Positions 1 to 6,391 of a stretch of DNA of 9,776 nt are shown in pieces. The notes beneath the pieces are model-generated. The model made no database searches. It had not been told where the DNA came from and was given only the letters and a program-made list of their open reading frames with translations. Source of the stretch: JANPBY01 sp031430645 (GTDB lineage: Bacteria; Actinomycetota; Actinomycetes; DATJPE01); contig JANPBY010000146.1 of the NCBI GenBank assembly GCA_031430645.1, positions 1-9,776 of the forward strand. The letters run 5' to 3'. Position 1 is the first letter of the stretch, and each line of letters starts with the position of its first letter. Both the position numbers and the translations under genes were made by a program.

Positions 1-36
1 AACGACGGACAACAAGCGGCTTGTGAACGTGGTCAC
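1..36 (-). CDS. possible 5' end of the next leftward gene (partial)
   Basis: On the minus strand a GTG at 36-34 opens a frame that runs off the left edge without a stop. It begins MTTFTSRLLSVV, which would suit the start of an exported or membrane protein. A purine-rich GGGGGAG (47-41) lies 4 nt upstream, slightly close for a ribosome binding site but the best in the region. The same strand and order as the operon upstream make a further operon member, or a separately controlled neighbour, reasonable. Only 12 codons are visible, so no function can be given. An ATG at 49-47 in another frame is also open but has no ribosome binding site. Confidence 0.3.
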   Translation of the reverse strand, partial: MTTFTSRLLSVV

Positions 37-93
37 AGGACTCCCCCATCAAACGGTCCACGGCATGACAACCGTCGACAGGCCTCGCAGCCC

Positions 94-118
94 GGGGTCA
101 TCTTGCCCCCAAGACCCC
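94..118. repeat. stem-loop in the leftward non-coding region
   Basis: Read on the minus strand, GGGGT (118-114) pairs with ACCCC (98-94). Inside, CTTG pairs with CAAG around a GGGG loop, with a 3-nt bulge (ATG) on one side. That gives nine pairs, six of them GC. No T run follows, so it is not a classical intrinsic terminator. It lies between the GH26-like gene and the possible gene at the left edge, so it could be a leader structure, a 3' end structure of the operon mRNA, or chance in GC-rich DNA. Confidence 0.35.
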
Positions 119-122
119 GCCT

Positions 123-143
123 CGTGGCAAGCCCGTTGCCGAG
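123..143. repeat. second stem-loop next to the first
   Basis: GGCAA (126-130) pairs with TTGCC (136-140) around a 5-nt loop, a perfect 5-bp stem. A short flanking CTC/GAG pairing could extend it across a 2-nt bulge when read on the minus strand. It sits 5 nt from the neighbouring hairpin at 94-118. The pair together looks more like a structured leader or 3' untranslated region than two isolated accidents, but I do not recognise a named riboswitch. Confidence 0.3.
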
Positions 144-189
144 ACACCCACCGTCTGAGGGGAAGGGAGCGACCGAACGACCTAGTGGG

Positions 190-214
190 ATCACGCACGG
201 TGAGGGATCGTGAC
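190..214 (-). terminator. weak candidate hairpin after the GH26-like gene
   Basis: TCACG at 191-195 and CGTGA at 209-213 form an inverted repeat with a 13-nt loop, extendable by one G-T wobble on the minus strand. It begins about 25 nt past the TAA stop of the leftward operon's last visible gene, the position expected for a terminator. There is no T tract and the loop is long, so this is a weak candidate. The operon may instead read through towards the left edge. Confidence 0.22.
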
Positions 215-238
215 GCAAATAGCCAGCGTTCCGAGTCC

Positions 239-1297
239 TTAGCGACCGGAAAATGGGCGATCCGCGAGTTCGGAGGCGAGCCGGCGGAAGGCATCCAGGC
301 CGGCGGTCCCCTCGGCCAGGGTGTAGTCGAAGGGCCGCTTCCCGGCAGCATTGTCGGCTCCGCGACGCCCCTCGAAGTAGACCATCGCGCGAATCTGCGT
401 CGAGGTCTTGGCGACCTCGGTCGCCCCATCAATCCACTGCCCCTGAAAGCTGGGGTCCTCGGGGTCGTACTCGTCCCCGAACTCACCGATCACGATCGGC
501 CGCGGATGGTCAGCCGCCCACTCGAGAAACGGCACCACCTCCTCCGCGAAGGATGAGCCGTCCTCGTTTGGATAGACGTCCGCGCAGAGCCAATCGACCT
601 GGTCGTCGCCCGGGTAATAGGGCTGCGCTCTCCCGTCCGGGAAACCATTCGCCAAGGGACACCAAACCCAACCCGCATTGGTCGCGCCCTCCTCCGTGAA
701 GATGCCGCGGATCCGGGTCCAGGCCGCGATGTAGTCCTCTGGGGACCAGACACTCGCCTGCAGGTTGGGGCGGTCCATCTCCCAACGCCACCTGATGAGG
801 ATGGGCGCGCCGAGGTTGCGCACCGCTCTCGCCTGCTCCCTGATCTGTTGGTCGTAGGCGCCGGAGGAGATCACTCGCGTGTCGGTGCCGGACCACGACA
901 CCATCAACTCTCGGCCCTGCTCGACGACAGCGATGTCAGCCGGGGTTGGGAAAGCGTCGTCCCAGTCGTGGAAGGAGTTCACCAGGTCCAGCCGGCGACC
1001 GATGCGGCGCTCGAAATCCTCAACGGCAGCAACCCTTCCAGCCTGTGAGAACACGGCGGGAGTGATCCATGCCCCGACCCACACTTGGTCGGTCGGCGGT
1101 TCCGGGCCTCGTCCCGTGGTGCTCACTGGGTTGGCCCCTGGGGGCACGGCGACATCGACTGGAGGATCGGCGGCTCGCCAGGCAAACCATAAGGAGATGC
1201 CAACCCCAAAGACCAGCAGCCACCACAAGGCCCGGCCGAACGGCCTGCGCGCTCGATGGCGGGCCACTCCCCGTTCCCGTTCAGGTGTCCCGACCAA
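239..1297 (-). CDS. membrane-anchored GH26-like glycoside hydrolase
   Basis: The protein is about 352 aa. It has a basic N-terminus, one hydrophobic segment (residues 21-40, ALWWLLVFGVGISLWFAW) and no Cys lipobox. A Pro-rich spacer then leads to a (beta/alpha)8 domain on the outer face. Glycoside hydrolase family 26 features are visible. RWRWEMDRP carries the predicted acid/base Glu173, where classical members read HEM. VIGEFG carries the predicted nucleophile Glu272. YYPGDDQVDW is the usual segment between them. Family members cut beta-mannan and related polymers; here the likely substrate is the polymer made by this locus (inference). Start: TTG at 1297 has AAGGGAG (1313-1307) 9 nt upstream and overlaps the flippase stop. 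GTG at 1267, 14 nt after that stop, is a serious alternative. A TTG at 1372 would overlap by 92 nt and is unlikely. Confidence 0.82.
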   Translation of the reverse strand: MVGTPERERGVARHRARRPFGRALWWLLVFGVGISLWFAWRAADPPVDVAVPPGANPVSTTGRGPEPPTDQVWVGAWITPAVFSQAGRVAAVEDFERRIGRRLDLVNSFHDWDDAFPTPADIAVVEQGRELMVSWSGTDTRVISSGAYDQQIREQARAVRNLGAPILIRWRWEMDRPNLQASVWSPEDYIAAWTRIRGIFTEEGATNAGWVWCPLANGFPDGRAQPYYPGDDQVDWLCADVYPNEDGSSFAEEVVPFLEWAADHPRPIVIGEFGDEYDPEDPSFQGQWIDGATEVAKTSTQIRAMVYFEGRRGADNAAGKRPFDYTLAEGTAGLDAFRRLASELADRPFSGR

Positions 1298-2876
1298 GGT
1301 CCGCCACTCCCTTGCCGCTACGCCGCAGGACATCGAGGCTGAACAGGGAACGCAGGCGTAGCACGGCGACAATGTAGACGAGGGCCGCGAGGGCGAACGC
1401 GACGACCAGGACCGGGAAGGGTGCGCGCGCCAGAGCGAGCCCCCCCGGGACCACGCCGAGGACCCCGAGGGCGAGTGAGGCCGCCGTCACTGTGGCTCGC
1501 CCGAAGGGGTCGATCCGCAGGTGGCGCTGCACCAGAACCAAAGGAACGAGGTTCTTGAACGCAATCGCCCAGGCCCAGCCGACAGCAGCCCCCAAGATTC
1601 CCCAACGCGGGATCAGGAGAAGATCGAGTGCGACATTGATGGCCAGGGCTCCGAGGGCGTTGTAGAAAGTCCAGGTGGTCCGGCCAGCCATGGCGAGCAC
1701 CACGTCGACCAGACCACACGCTGTGGCGATCAACATGGTCAGGCCCAGGACGACGAGAACCGAAGACCCGGCCGAGTAACTCGGTCCGAAGATCAGCGGA
1801 AGTTGCTCCGAGAACACCACGAGTCCGAGATAGAGCGGCCAGGTGCCCAGGACGAGCCACGTGGTCGAGACTCGATACAGAGCCTGGACGCCGTCCCTGT
1901 CCTCCAATGCCAGCAGCCGGCTGATCCGGGGTTGGGCGACGGCGGCAATCGAGCCGGCAGCAAGCTGGCCGAAGACCAGAAAGCGCGTCACCGCGCCATA
2001 GACAGCAGCTTCGGTAGGACCGATCAGGGCGGCGACCAGGATGATGTCGATCCGCTGGAGCCCAATCTGAGCAAGGCTCTGCAGCCAGCGAGCCCACGAG
2101 TAGCCCCAGAACTCCCGGTGCATGGTTCCTGCCGTCGCCGCCGCCGACCCACGGCGACGATCACCACGAGAGAGCAACATCCACAACCAGACACCAGCGA
2201 CAACAGCGGCCGGAAGATAGGGCGAGGCCCAGGCGACAGCCAGAGCGGGCGCGCCCTTCGCACCGATGACCAGGCAGCCCGCAACGAGAAGCAGCTGGAC
2301 CAGGGGCCGTCCGATCTGATCGACCAGCACCAACGGCCGCAACCGATGCAGCCCCCGGGTGCCATAGAGACAGACATCCATGACGGCCGCGAAGGGCAAG
2401 AAGGCAGCCAGGACCTGGATTGCTCGGGCTGTCTGTTCTGGATCGCTGGAGACGACGACGCGGCCAAGCGCTGGCGCCGCGAAGAAGAGCCCTGCGGCGG
2501 TGAGCACCGACACCCAGAGCACGGGCGGCAGCGCCGACCGAAAGACCGAACGGACGCGTTCGGGTTGGCCCAATGCAGTCAGCCGGGCGACGAAGTAGAC
2601 CGCCCCGGTCGACGCACCCAGTCTGACAAATGTGTAGGCGAGCAAGAAGATCGAAAGTGCAGCGAAGAGCACACCCACCGTCTGCACCGGCACACCCCGC
2701 GCGAGAAGCACGGTCAAGACAAACCCGCTCACCCCCGCGGTCAAGGACCCGAACAGTGAGAGCAATCCCCCGCGAGCAAAACTCCGAACGTTGAACCCGG
2801 CATCCCTTTCGCTTACCTGTGGGGTGCGGCCAATCGGTGGCGGAACCGCTGGCCGAGGTCCGGTCAAGCCATCCAT
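1281..2876 (-). CDS. polysaccharide flippase of the MOP superfamily (Wzx-type)
   Basis: This 531-aa protein is strongly hydrophobic, with about 14 membrane segments alternating with short Arg-rich loops. It begins with a Pro-rich cytosolic tail of about 35 residues; the first helix pair starts near FARGGLLSLFGSLTAGVSGF. Length, Arg placement and the repeated G/A-rich helices match polysaccharide-biosynthesis transporters of the MOP family. These flip undecaprenyl-linked repeat units across the membrane before polymerisation. Its place with a ligase/polymerase and a chain-length protein supports a Wzx role rather than drug/MATE export. The ATG at 2876 overlaps the upstream sulfotransferase stop by 13 nt. 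No strong ribosome binding site precedes it, which suggests translational coupling. I see no sequence that tells which sugar unit it carries. Confidence 0.88.
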   Translation of the reverse strand: MDGLTGPRPAVPPPIGRTPQVSERDAGFNVRSFARGGLLSLFGSLTAGVSGFVLTVLLARGVPVQTVGVLFAALSIFLLAYTFVRLGASTGAVYFVARLTALGQPERVRSVFRSALPPVLWVSVLTAAGLFFAAPALGRVVVSSDPEQTARAIQVLAAFLPFAAVMDVCLYGTRGLHRLRPLVLVDQIGRPLVQLLLVAGCLVIGAKGAPALAVAWASPYLPAAVVAGVWLWMLLSRGDRRRGSAAATAGTMHREFWGYSWARWLQSLAQIGLQRIDIILVAALIGPTEAAVYGAVTRFLVFGQLAAGSIAAVAQPRISRLLALEDRDGVQALYRVSTTWLVLGTWPLYLGLVVFSEQLPLIFGPSYSAGSSVLVVLGLTMLIATACGLVDVVLAMAGRTTWTFYNALGALAINVALDLLLIPRWGILGAAVGWAWAIAFKNLVPLVLVQRHLRIDPFGRATVTAASLALGVLGVVPGGLALARAPFPVLVVAFALAALVYIVAVLRLRSLFSLDVLRRSGKGVADLGRDT

Positions 2877-3736
2877 CGGGGGGTCCAGCCCAAGGCGTCG
2901 ACCAGGAGGTCGTCGTACGAGCTGAAGTGCTCCTTCAGACGAGTGCGCAGGGGCTCTGGCATCGGTGAGCGCGGACGAGCATTGTGCTGGCGGAACTCCA
3001 GAGTGGAGGGCTGCGACAACCCGAGAAACTCAAACACTCCGGTCATCACGGGCGCTGGGTCCTCGAATACACGGTCACTGTCTACAACGTGAAGGCGTTC
3101 GGTCCCGAAGATGCTGACCAACCGCTCAAACTGCTCGACGTACTGTCCGCGTTCGGCGTAGGCGTGATGCCGGAGCGAGAAACTCTCATAGGTGGGATCG
3201 GCCAGAATTCGCTCACGTTCGCCCCTCGTGCGCTCAGTCTCGAGTTCGAGGGCGCGGGCAAACGGCTCATGCTCATATCCCCGGGCCGACTCGTGAGTGT
3301 GCGCGGAGAACGCTCGTTCAACGGGGTCTCGGATGAGCAAGAGCAGTCGTACGTCAGGCAAGTCAGTCGCGATCCGCTCGGCTGCGAGCGGATGGACGCC
3401 GTAGTAGGGGCTCGACTCGCCGGTGAGGGCTGGTTCGCCTCTCGCACTGGTTCGTCGCTGGATGGTCTGTCGCAGTGGGAACTGGCCGCGGTACCAATCG
3501 ACCCCGCGGGCATAGTCCGCGGTGTCAAAGTAGTGAATCCCCTTGTGCATCAACGGACCCACAACCGCTGGGTGCTGCAGAAGCGTCTTGAACATCGAGG
3601 TCGTGCCACATCGTTGACCACCGACGATAAGAAAGTCGGGCAACACACGCAGTCGACTTGAGGCCGTACCCCAACTCCGAGCGCCCGCCCGCCCAAGCCG
3701 AACCGCTCGCGTTCGAGCTTGTGCCTTGCTTGTCAT
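2864..3736 (-). CDS. PAPS-dependent sulfotransferase, stand-alone
   Basis: The protein is 290 aa and soluble, close to the usual size for single-domain carbohydrate sulfotransferases. The 5'-phosphosulfate loop is VGGQRCGTTSM (residues 38-48). The 3'-phosphate site is LLLLIRDPVERAFSAHTH (131-148), with Arg136 and Ser144 as expected ligands. GESSPYY (106-112) and RGQYVEQFERL further on also match this family. It should move a sulfuryl group from PAPS to a hydroxyl or amine of a sugar in the cytoplasm, so before the unit is flipped (inference). The start is firm: its ATG overlaps the upstream stop as ATGA, and GGAG lies 7 nt before it. The basic N-terminal 30 residues precede the fold. The acceptor cannot be read from sequence. 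Confidence 0.9.
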   Translation of the reverse strand: MTSKAQARTRAVRLGRAGARSWGTASSRLRVLPDFLIVGGQRCGTTSMFKTLLQHPAVVGPLMHKGIHYFDTADYARGVDWYRGQFPLRQTIQRRTSARGEPALTGESSPYYGVHPLAAERIATDLPDVRLLLLIRDPVERAFSAHTHESARGYEHEPFARALELETERTRGERERILADPTYESFSLRHHAYAERGQYVEQFERLVSIFGTERLHVVDSDRVFEDPAPVMTGVFEFLGLSQPSTLEFRQHNARPRSPMPEPLRTRLKEHFSSYDDLLVDALGWTPRWMA

Positions 3737-4959
3737 GCTTCAGCTCCGCGGATCCCGAGCGGAGACTGCGCCTCAAAGCCCGCTACCAAACGCTGGGTCA
3801 TCGGTTCCAGGACGGGAAGCAGCCAGCGATCGATGGCCCCCATTGCCACACCGAGTTCAGCTTGGCGATCCGCCAACATCCGAGTCCCGAGTTCGACCAG
3901 ATAAAGCGCGGCCACCAGGGCCTCCGTCCCCGGCGCGGCGCCAAGTGGCCGAATCAAGCTGGAGACATCACTCATCAACTGGGCGGCCCGTTGCGGCGTT
4001 GGTGCTCCTCCGCGCGGCACGATCTCCCCTAGGGCCAGGTGGAGGGCATCCCAGCCAAGCGGCACCCCTTGGGTAAATCGCTCCCAGTCCCAGACCAAGA
4101 CGCCGTCACCTTGAACCGCGAAGTTGCCGCGATTCCAGTCCCCATGCCAGGACCCGCCGGCAACAGGACTCTGGCCAATCGTCGCGAGTTCGGCGCAGAC
4201 TCTCTGCAGCCGCAACGCGGGCGCGGTGCTCGGCAAGGTTTCGACAGCACGCGTGACGCCCCCCCACCAGGCCAGCTCCGCGAAGGGACCCCGGCTCACC
4301 CCGTCAGCCCGGGCAAGGTCGCGCATGGCGCGGATCAGAGCCTGCCCTGAATCCGACCTTCGCTTCTTGGTCGGCGCCAGAGCTTCGCTGACCAGGAAGC
4401 GGCGACCATGCCATTCCCCGGCTGCGAGCAGCCGGGGAATACGGACGATTCCCAGATCGAGGCTGCCGAGGTGGCCCAGTGCCGCGGCTTCGTGCTCAAC
4501 GAGGGCGTCCGTCAGGTCATCGACCCCGAGCTTGACGAAGGCGAGCACGACGCCGGTCTCACTGATGGCCTGAACGACCGGCTTTCGGTTCGACCGAACC
4601 TTCCCTACAGGGAACGCCAAGGCCACCTCAGCGTTGAGAAGTTCCGAGAGAATCTCATCCAGCCCAGGAGTCCGACTGGGGCCGACGAGGATGTGATCCC
4701 GAAACACGATGTTCCCCAGTCCAGACGCAAATACCCCGGCCAGGATTGCCGTCCGTCCGCGGGCACGAACACCCTGCGGCTTGGCATAGCTGCGGCAGGC
4801 AGAGGCCGCCTGGGCACTCGAGTCCGCCGGGAGAACCAATGCCGGACGGGCCGCGGAGGGGATGACCAAGTAGCGCACAGACTCGTCGCTGACTGACGGG
4901 CCGACCGTCGCGTCCGGATGAAGGGCACCGAGGGTGTCAGTGATGTATTCGAGGCTCAT
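3733..4959 (-). CDS. aminoglycoside-phosphotransferase-fold kinase of unknown substrate
   Basis: The 408-aa protein carries the APH/choline-kinase fold in its middle and C-terminal part. The Brenner motif HGDWNRGN (272-279) supplies catalytic Asp274 and metal-binding Asn279. VWDWE (289-293) supplies metal-binding Asp291. FVKLG gives a candidate ATP-contact Lys143, and VEHEA a candidate helix-C Glu. All key residues are present, so it should be active. An N-terminal region of about 110 residues before the kinase lobe is not one I recognise. It is locked between ligase and sulfotransferase by ATGA overlaps on both sides (4959-4956 and 3736-3733), so it probably works on the polymer or a precursor, for example by phosphorylating a sugar. 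Antibiotic resistance is an unlikely role given this context. The substrate is unknown. Confidence 0.82.
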   Translation of the reverse strand: MSLEYITDTLGALHPDATVGPSVSDESVRYLVIPSAARPALVLPADSSAQAASACRSYAKPQGVRARGRTAILAGVFASGLGNIVFRDHILVGPSRTPGLDEILSELLNAEVALAFPVGKVRSNRKPVVQAISETGVVLAFVKLGVDDLTDALVEHEAAALGHLGSLDLGIVRIPRLLAAGEWHGRRFLVSEALAPTKKRRSDSGQALIRAMRDLARADGVSRGPFAELAWWGGVTRAVETLPSTAPALRLQRVCAELATIGQSPVAGGSWHGDWNRGNFAVQGDGVLVWDWERFTQGVPLGWDALHLALGEIVPRGGAPTPQRAAQLMSDVSSLIRPLGAAPGTEALVAALYLVELGTRMLADRQAELGVAMGAIDRWLLPVLEPMTQRLVAGFEAQSPLGIRGAEA

Positions 4960-6380
4960 GCGACAGCAGCCTGCTCACGAGCCAATGCGCCGCGCCAGAG
5001 CACGGCGAGGGAAAGCATGGCGATCACCAGTGGCGACACGAGAGCTGAATAGAAGAGGCTGAAGAAGAGACTGAGCAGTAGCACCTGGACACCGACGATG
5101 CCAAGCCACGATTGGTCGCGCCAATAGCGAACCACTGCCTGGGCGAAGAACAACAGATAGAGGGAGGTTCCCAGAATTCCGTGGCTGATCAGCAAGAACC
5201 AGAGCTGGCCAGTGCTCCCTATCACGCGGTTGCCGCACTTCGGACAATCCACGGTTGCTCCGATCGCGGCCGAGCGTTCGCTGCCGATCGTCGTTCGCGT
5301 GGTCCCGTAGCCCACGACCGGCGAATTCAGAGCCGCTTGGATCGATTGTCGAGCCAACGACGAACGGATCTCGTCGCTGTGTGGGGTCGCCACCCGGTTC
5401 GTCACGACCCCACCCAGTGCAGGGGTAACCGCAACAAGCCCAGCAAAACCCAGCGTCAGTGCTACACAAGCCATCACCAACCGATACCGGCCAAGAAGTG
5501 CCAGGCGTACCACGAGATAGGGGACCACGAGCATCAGTCCCAACCACATGCCGCGGTTCTGCGAGTAGATGACGGGAATTACTGACAGGGCTATGAGAAC
5601 CATGCCGATCCAACGCGTGCGACGGGTCCCGGCCAGCACGAAGGCGAGCACGAACCACCCGAGCAGCATCGCGTAGTTCGTACCCCATGAGTTTGCGAAC
5701 TCGAACGGCGCGCTCGGTCGGGGAGTACCCAGAATCTCCTGCGTCTGAGCAAAGGACACGTGAGTCAACTGCTGGACGAATTGGTTCGCCCCTAGGGATG
5801 GCCCGGGGACGAGGAGGTTCACCGGCCCCGAACCGAGGAGCCGCTCCATCGGAGAGGCAAACTCAAGTCGCGGGGCGAGCATCCCGACCAGCCCACCGGC
5901 AACAGTCGTGATGAAGAGCACACCCAGCATGCGGACAAGGCGCATGCGCGGGAGTTCCCGCTCGCTGAGGTTCCCTGCGTAAATCAGGATCACGGTCACC
6001 GAAAGGTAGTGAAGGAGACGGAGCGCGAAGGTGATGTACCGCTCACCACCGCCGCTGATCGGCAAGGTGTCGGGGGCGCTGACCCCGACTGTCAGGCCTC
6101 CAAGGACCACCACCCCGAGGAACGCGACCCACACCAGGAACCACGGTGGAAAGCGCACCGACCCCCGACGCAATAACGCAACCAACATGGGGACCGCGAA
6201 AAGCATCCAAGCAAAGGCTGCCAATCCGAGCAACCACCACAACGGATAGAGCACGAGCAGGGCCGCAAGGGGCCATGAGGGGCCAGAAAACATGGCGCGG
6301 AGCTCAGTCCTCGCAGACAGCCGAAGGAGCGAGGTCTCAGCGTTCGCACCCGAAGGCGAGCGATCCAGGGCGAGAGTCAT
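4956..6380 (-). CDS. O-antigen ligase / Wzy-type polymerase family membrane protein
   Basis: This 474-aa protein has roughly 10-12 membrane helices and the Wzy_C/O-antigen-ligase pattern. A large outward loop follows the mid-protein helices, with YSQNRGMWLG (272-281, Arg276) before it and a SPVVGYGTTRT stretch inside it. STGQLWFLLISHG follows, with His400 in the place of the ligase-type conserved His. The family either polymerises lipid-linked repeat units or transfers finished chains to an acceptor; sequence does not separate the two. In a Gram-positive-type locus with a flippase and a Wzz-like protein, polymerase is the better guess. The outer loop contains DCPKCGNR (378-385), a CxxC pair. 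GGGAG lies 4 nt before the ATG, and the gap to the upstream stop is 11 nt. Confidence 0.85.
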   Translation of the reverse strand: MTLALDRSPSGANAETSLLRLSARTELRAMFSGPSWPLAALLVLYPLWWLLGLAAFAWMLFAVPMLVALLRRGSVRFPPWFLVWVAFLGVVVLGGLTVGVSAPDTLPISGGGERYITFALRLLHYLSVTVILIYAGNLSERELPRMRLVRMLGVLFITTVAGGLVGMLAPRLEFASPMERLLGSGPVNLLVPGPSLGANQFVQQLTHVSFAQTQEILGTPRPSAPFEFANSWGTNYAMLLGWFVLAFVLAGTRRTRWIGMVLIALSVIPVIYSQNRGMWLGLMLVVPYLVVRLALLGRYRLVMACVALTLGFAGLVAVTPALGGVVTNRVATPHSDEIRSSLARQSIQAALNSPVVGYGTTRTTIGSERSAAIGATVDCPKCGNRVIGSTGQLWFLLISHGILGTSLYLLFFAQAVVRYWRDQSWLGIVGVQVLLLSLFFSLFYSALVSPLVIAMLSLAVLWRGALAREQAAVA

Positions 6381-6391
6381 CGCGCTCCCAA

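Noticed and set aside
33..218. 61-codon open frame on the minus strand whose stop overlaps the possible GTG start at 36-34
   Set aside because: It starts with TTG without a ribosome binding site, the product matches no family I know, and the region is rich in inverted repeats. The GTGA overlap is suggestive but not enough.
200..236. GACGCAAATAGCC on the plus strand, reminiscent of a cyclic-di-GMP riboswitch core
   Set aside because: Only a few bases agree. The expected flanking stems and tetraloop/receptor parts are missing, and it points into the 3' end of a minus-strand gene.
1298..1372. N-terminal extension of the GH26-like protein from a TTG at 1372
   Set aside because: It would overlap the flippase gene by 92 nt, has no ribosome binding site, and adds a Cys-rich stretch not expected before a signal-anchor helix.
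1521..2759. 412-codon open frame on the plus strand
   Set aside because: It lies fully antisense to the flippase. Its translation is a Gln/Asp/Arg/His-rich low-complexity string with no domain, as expected from the reverse of a GC-rich membrane-protein gene.
2984..3661. 225-codon open frame on the plus strand
   Set aside because: It is antisense to the sulfotransferase, whose motifs are intact. No ribosome binding site or recognisable motif.
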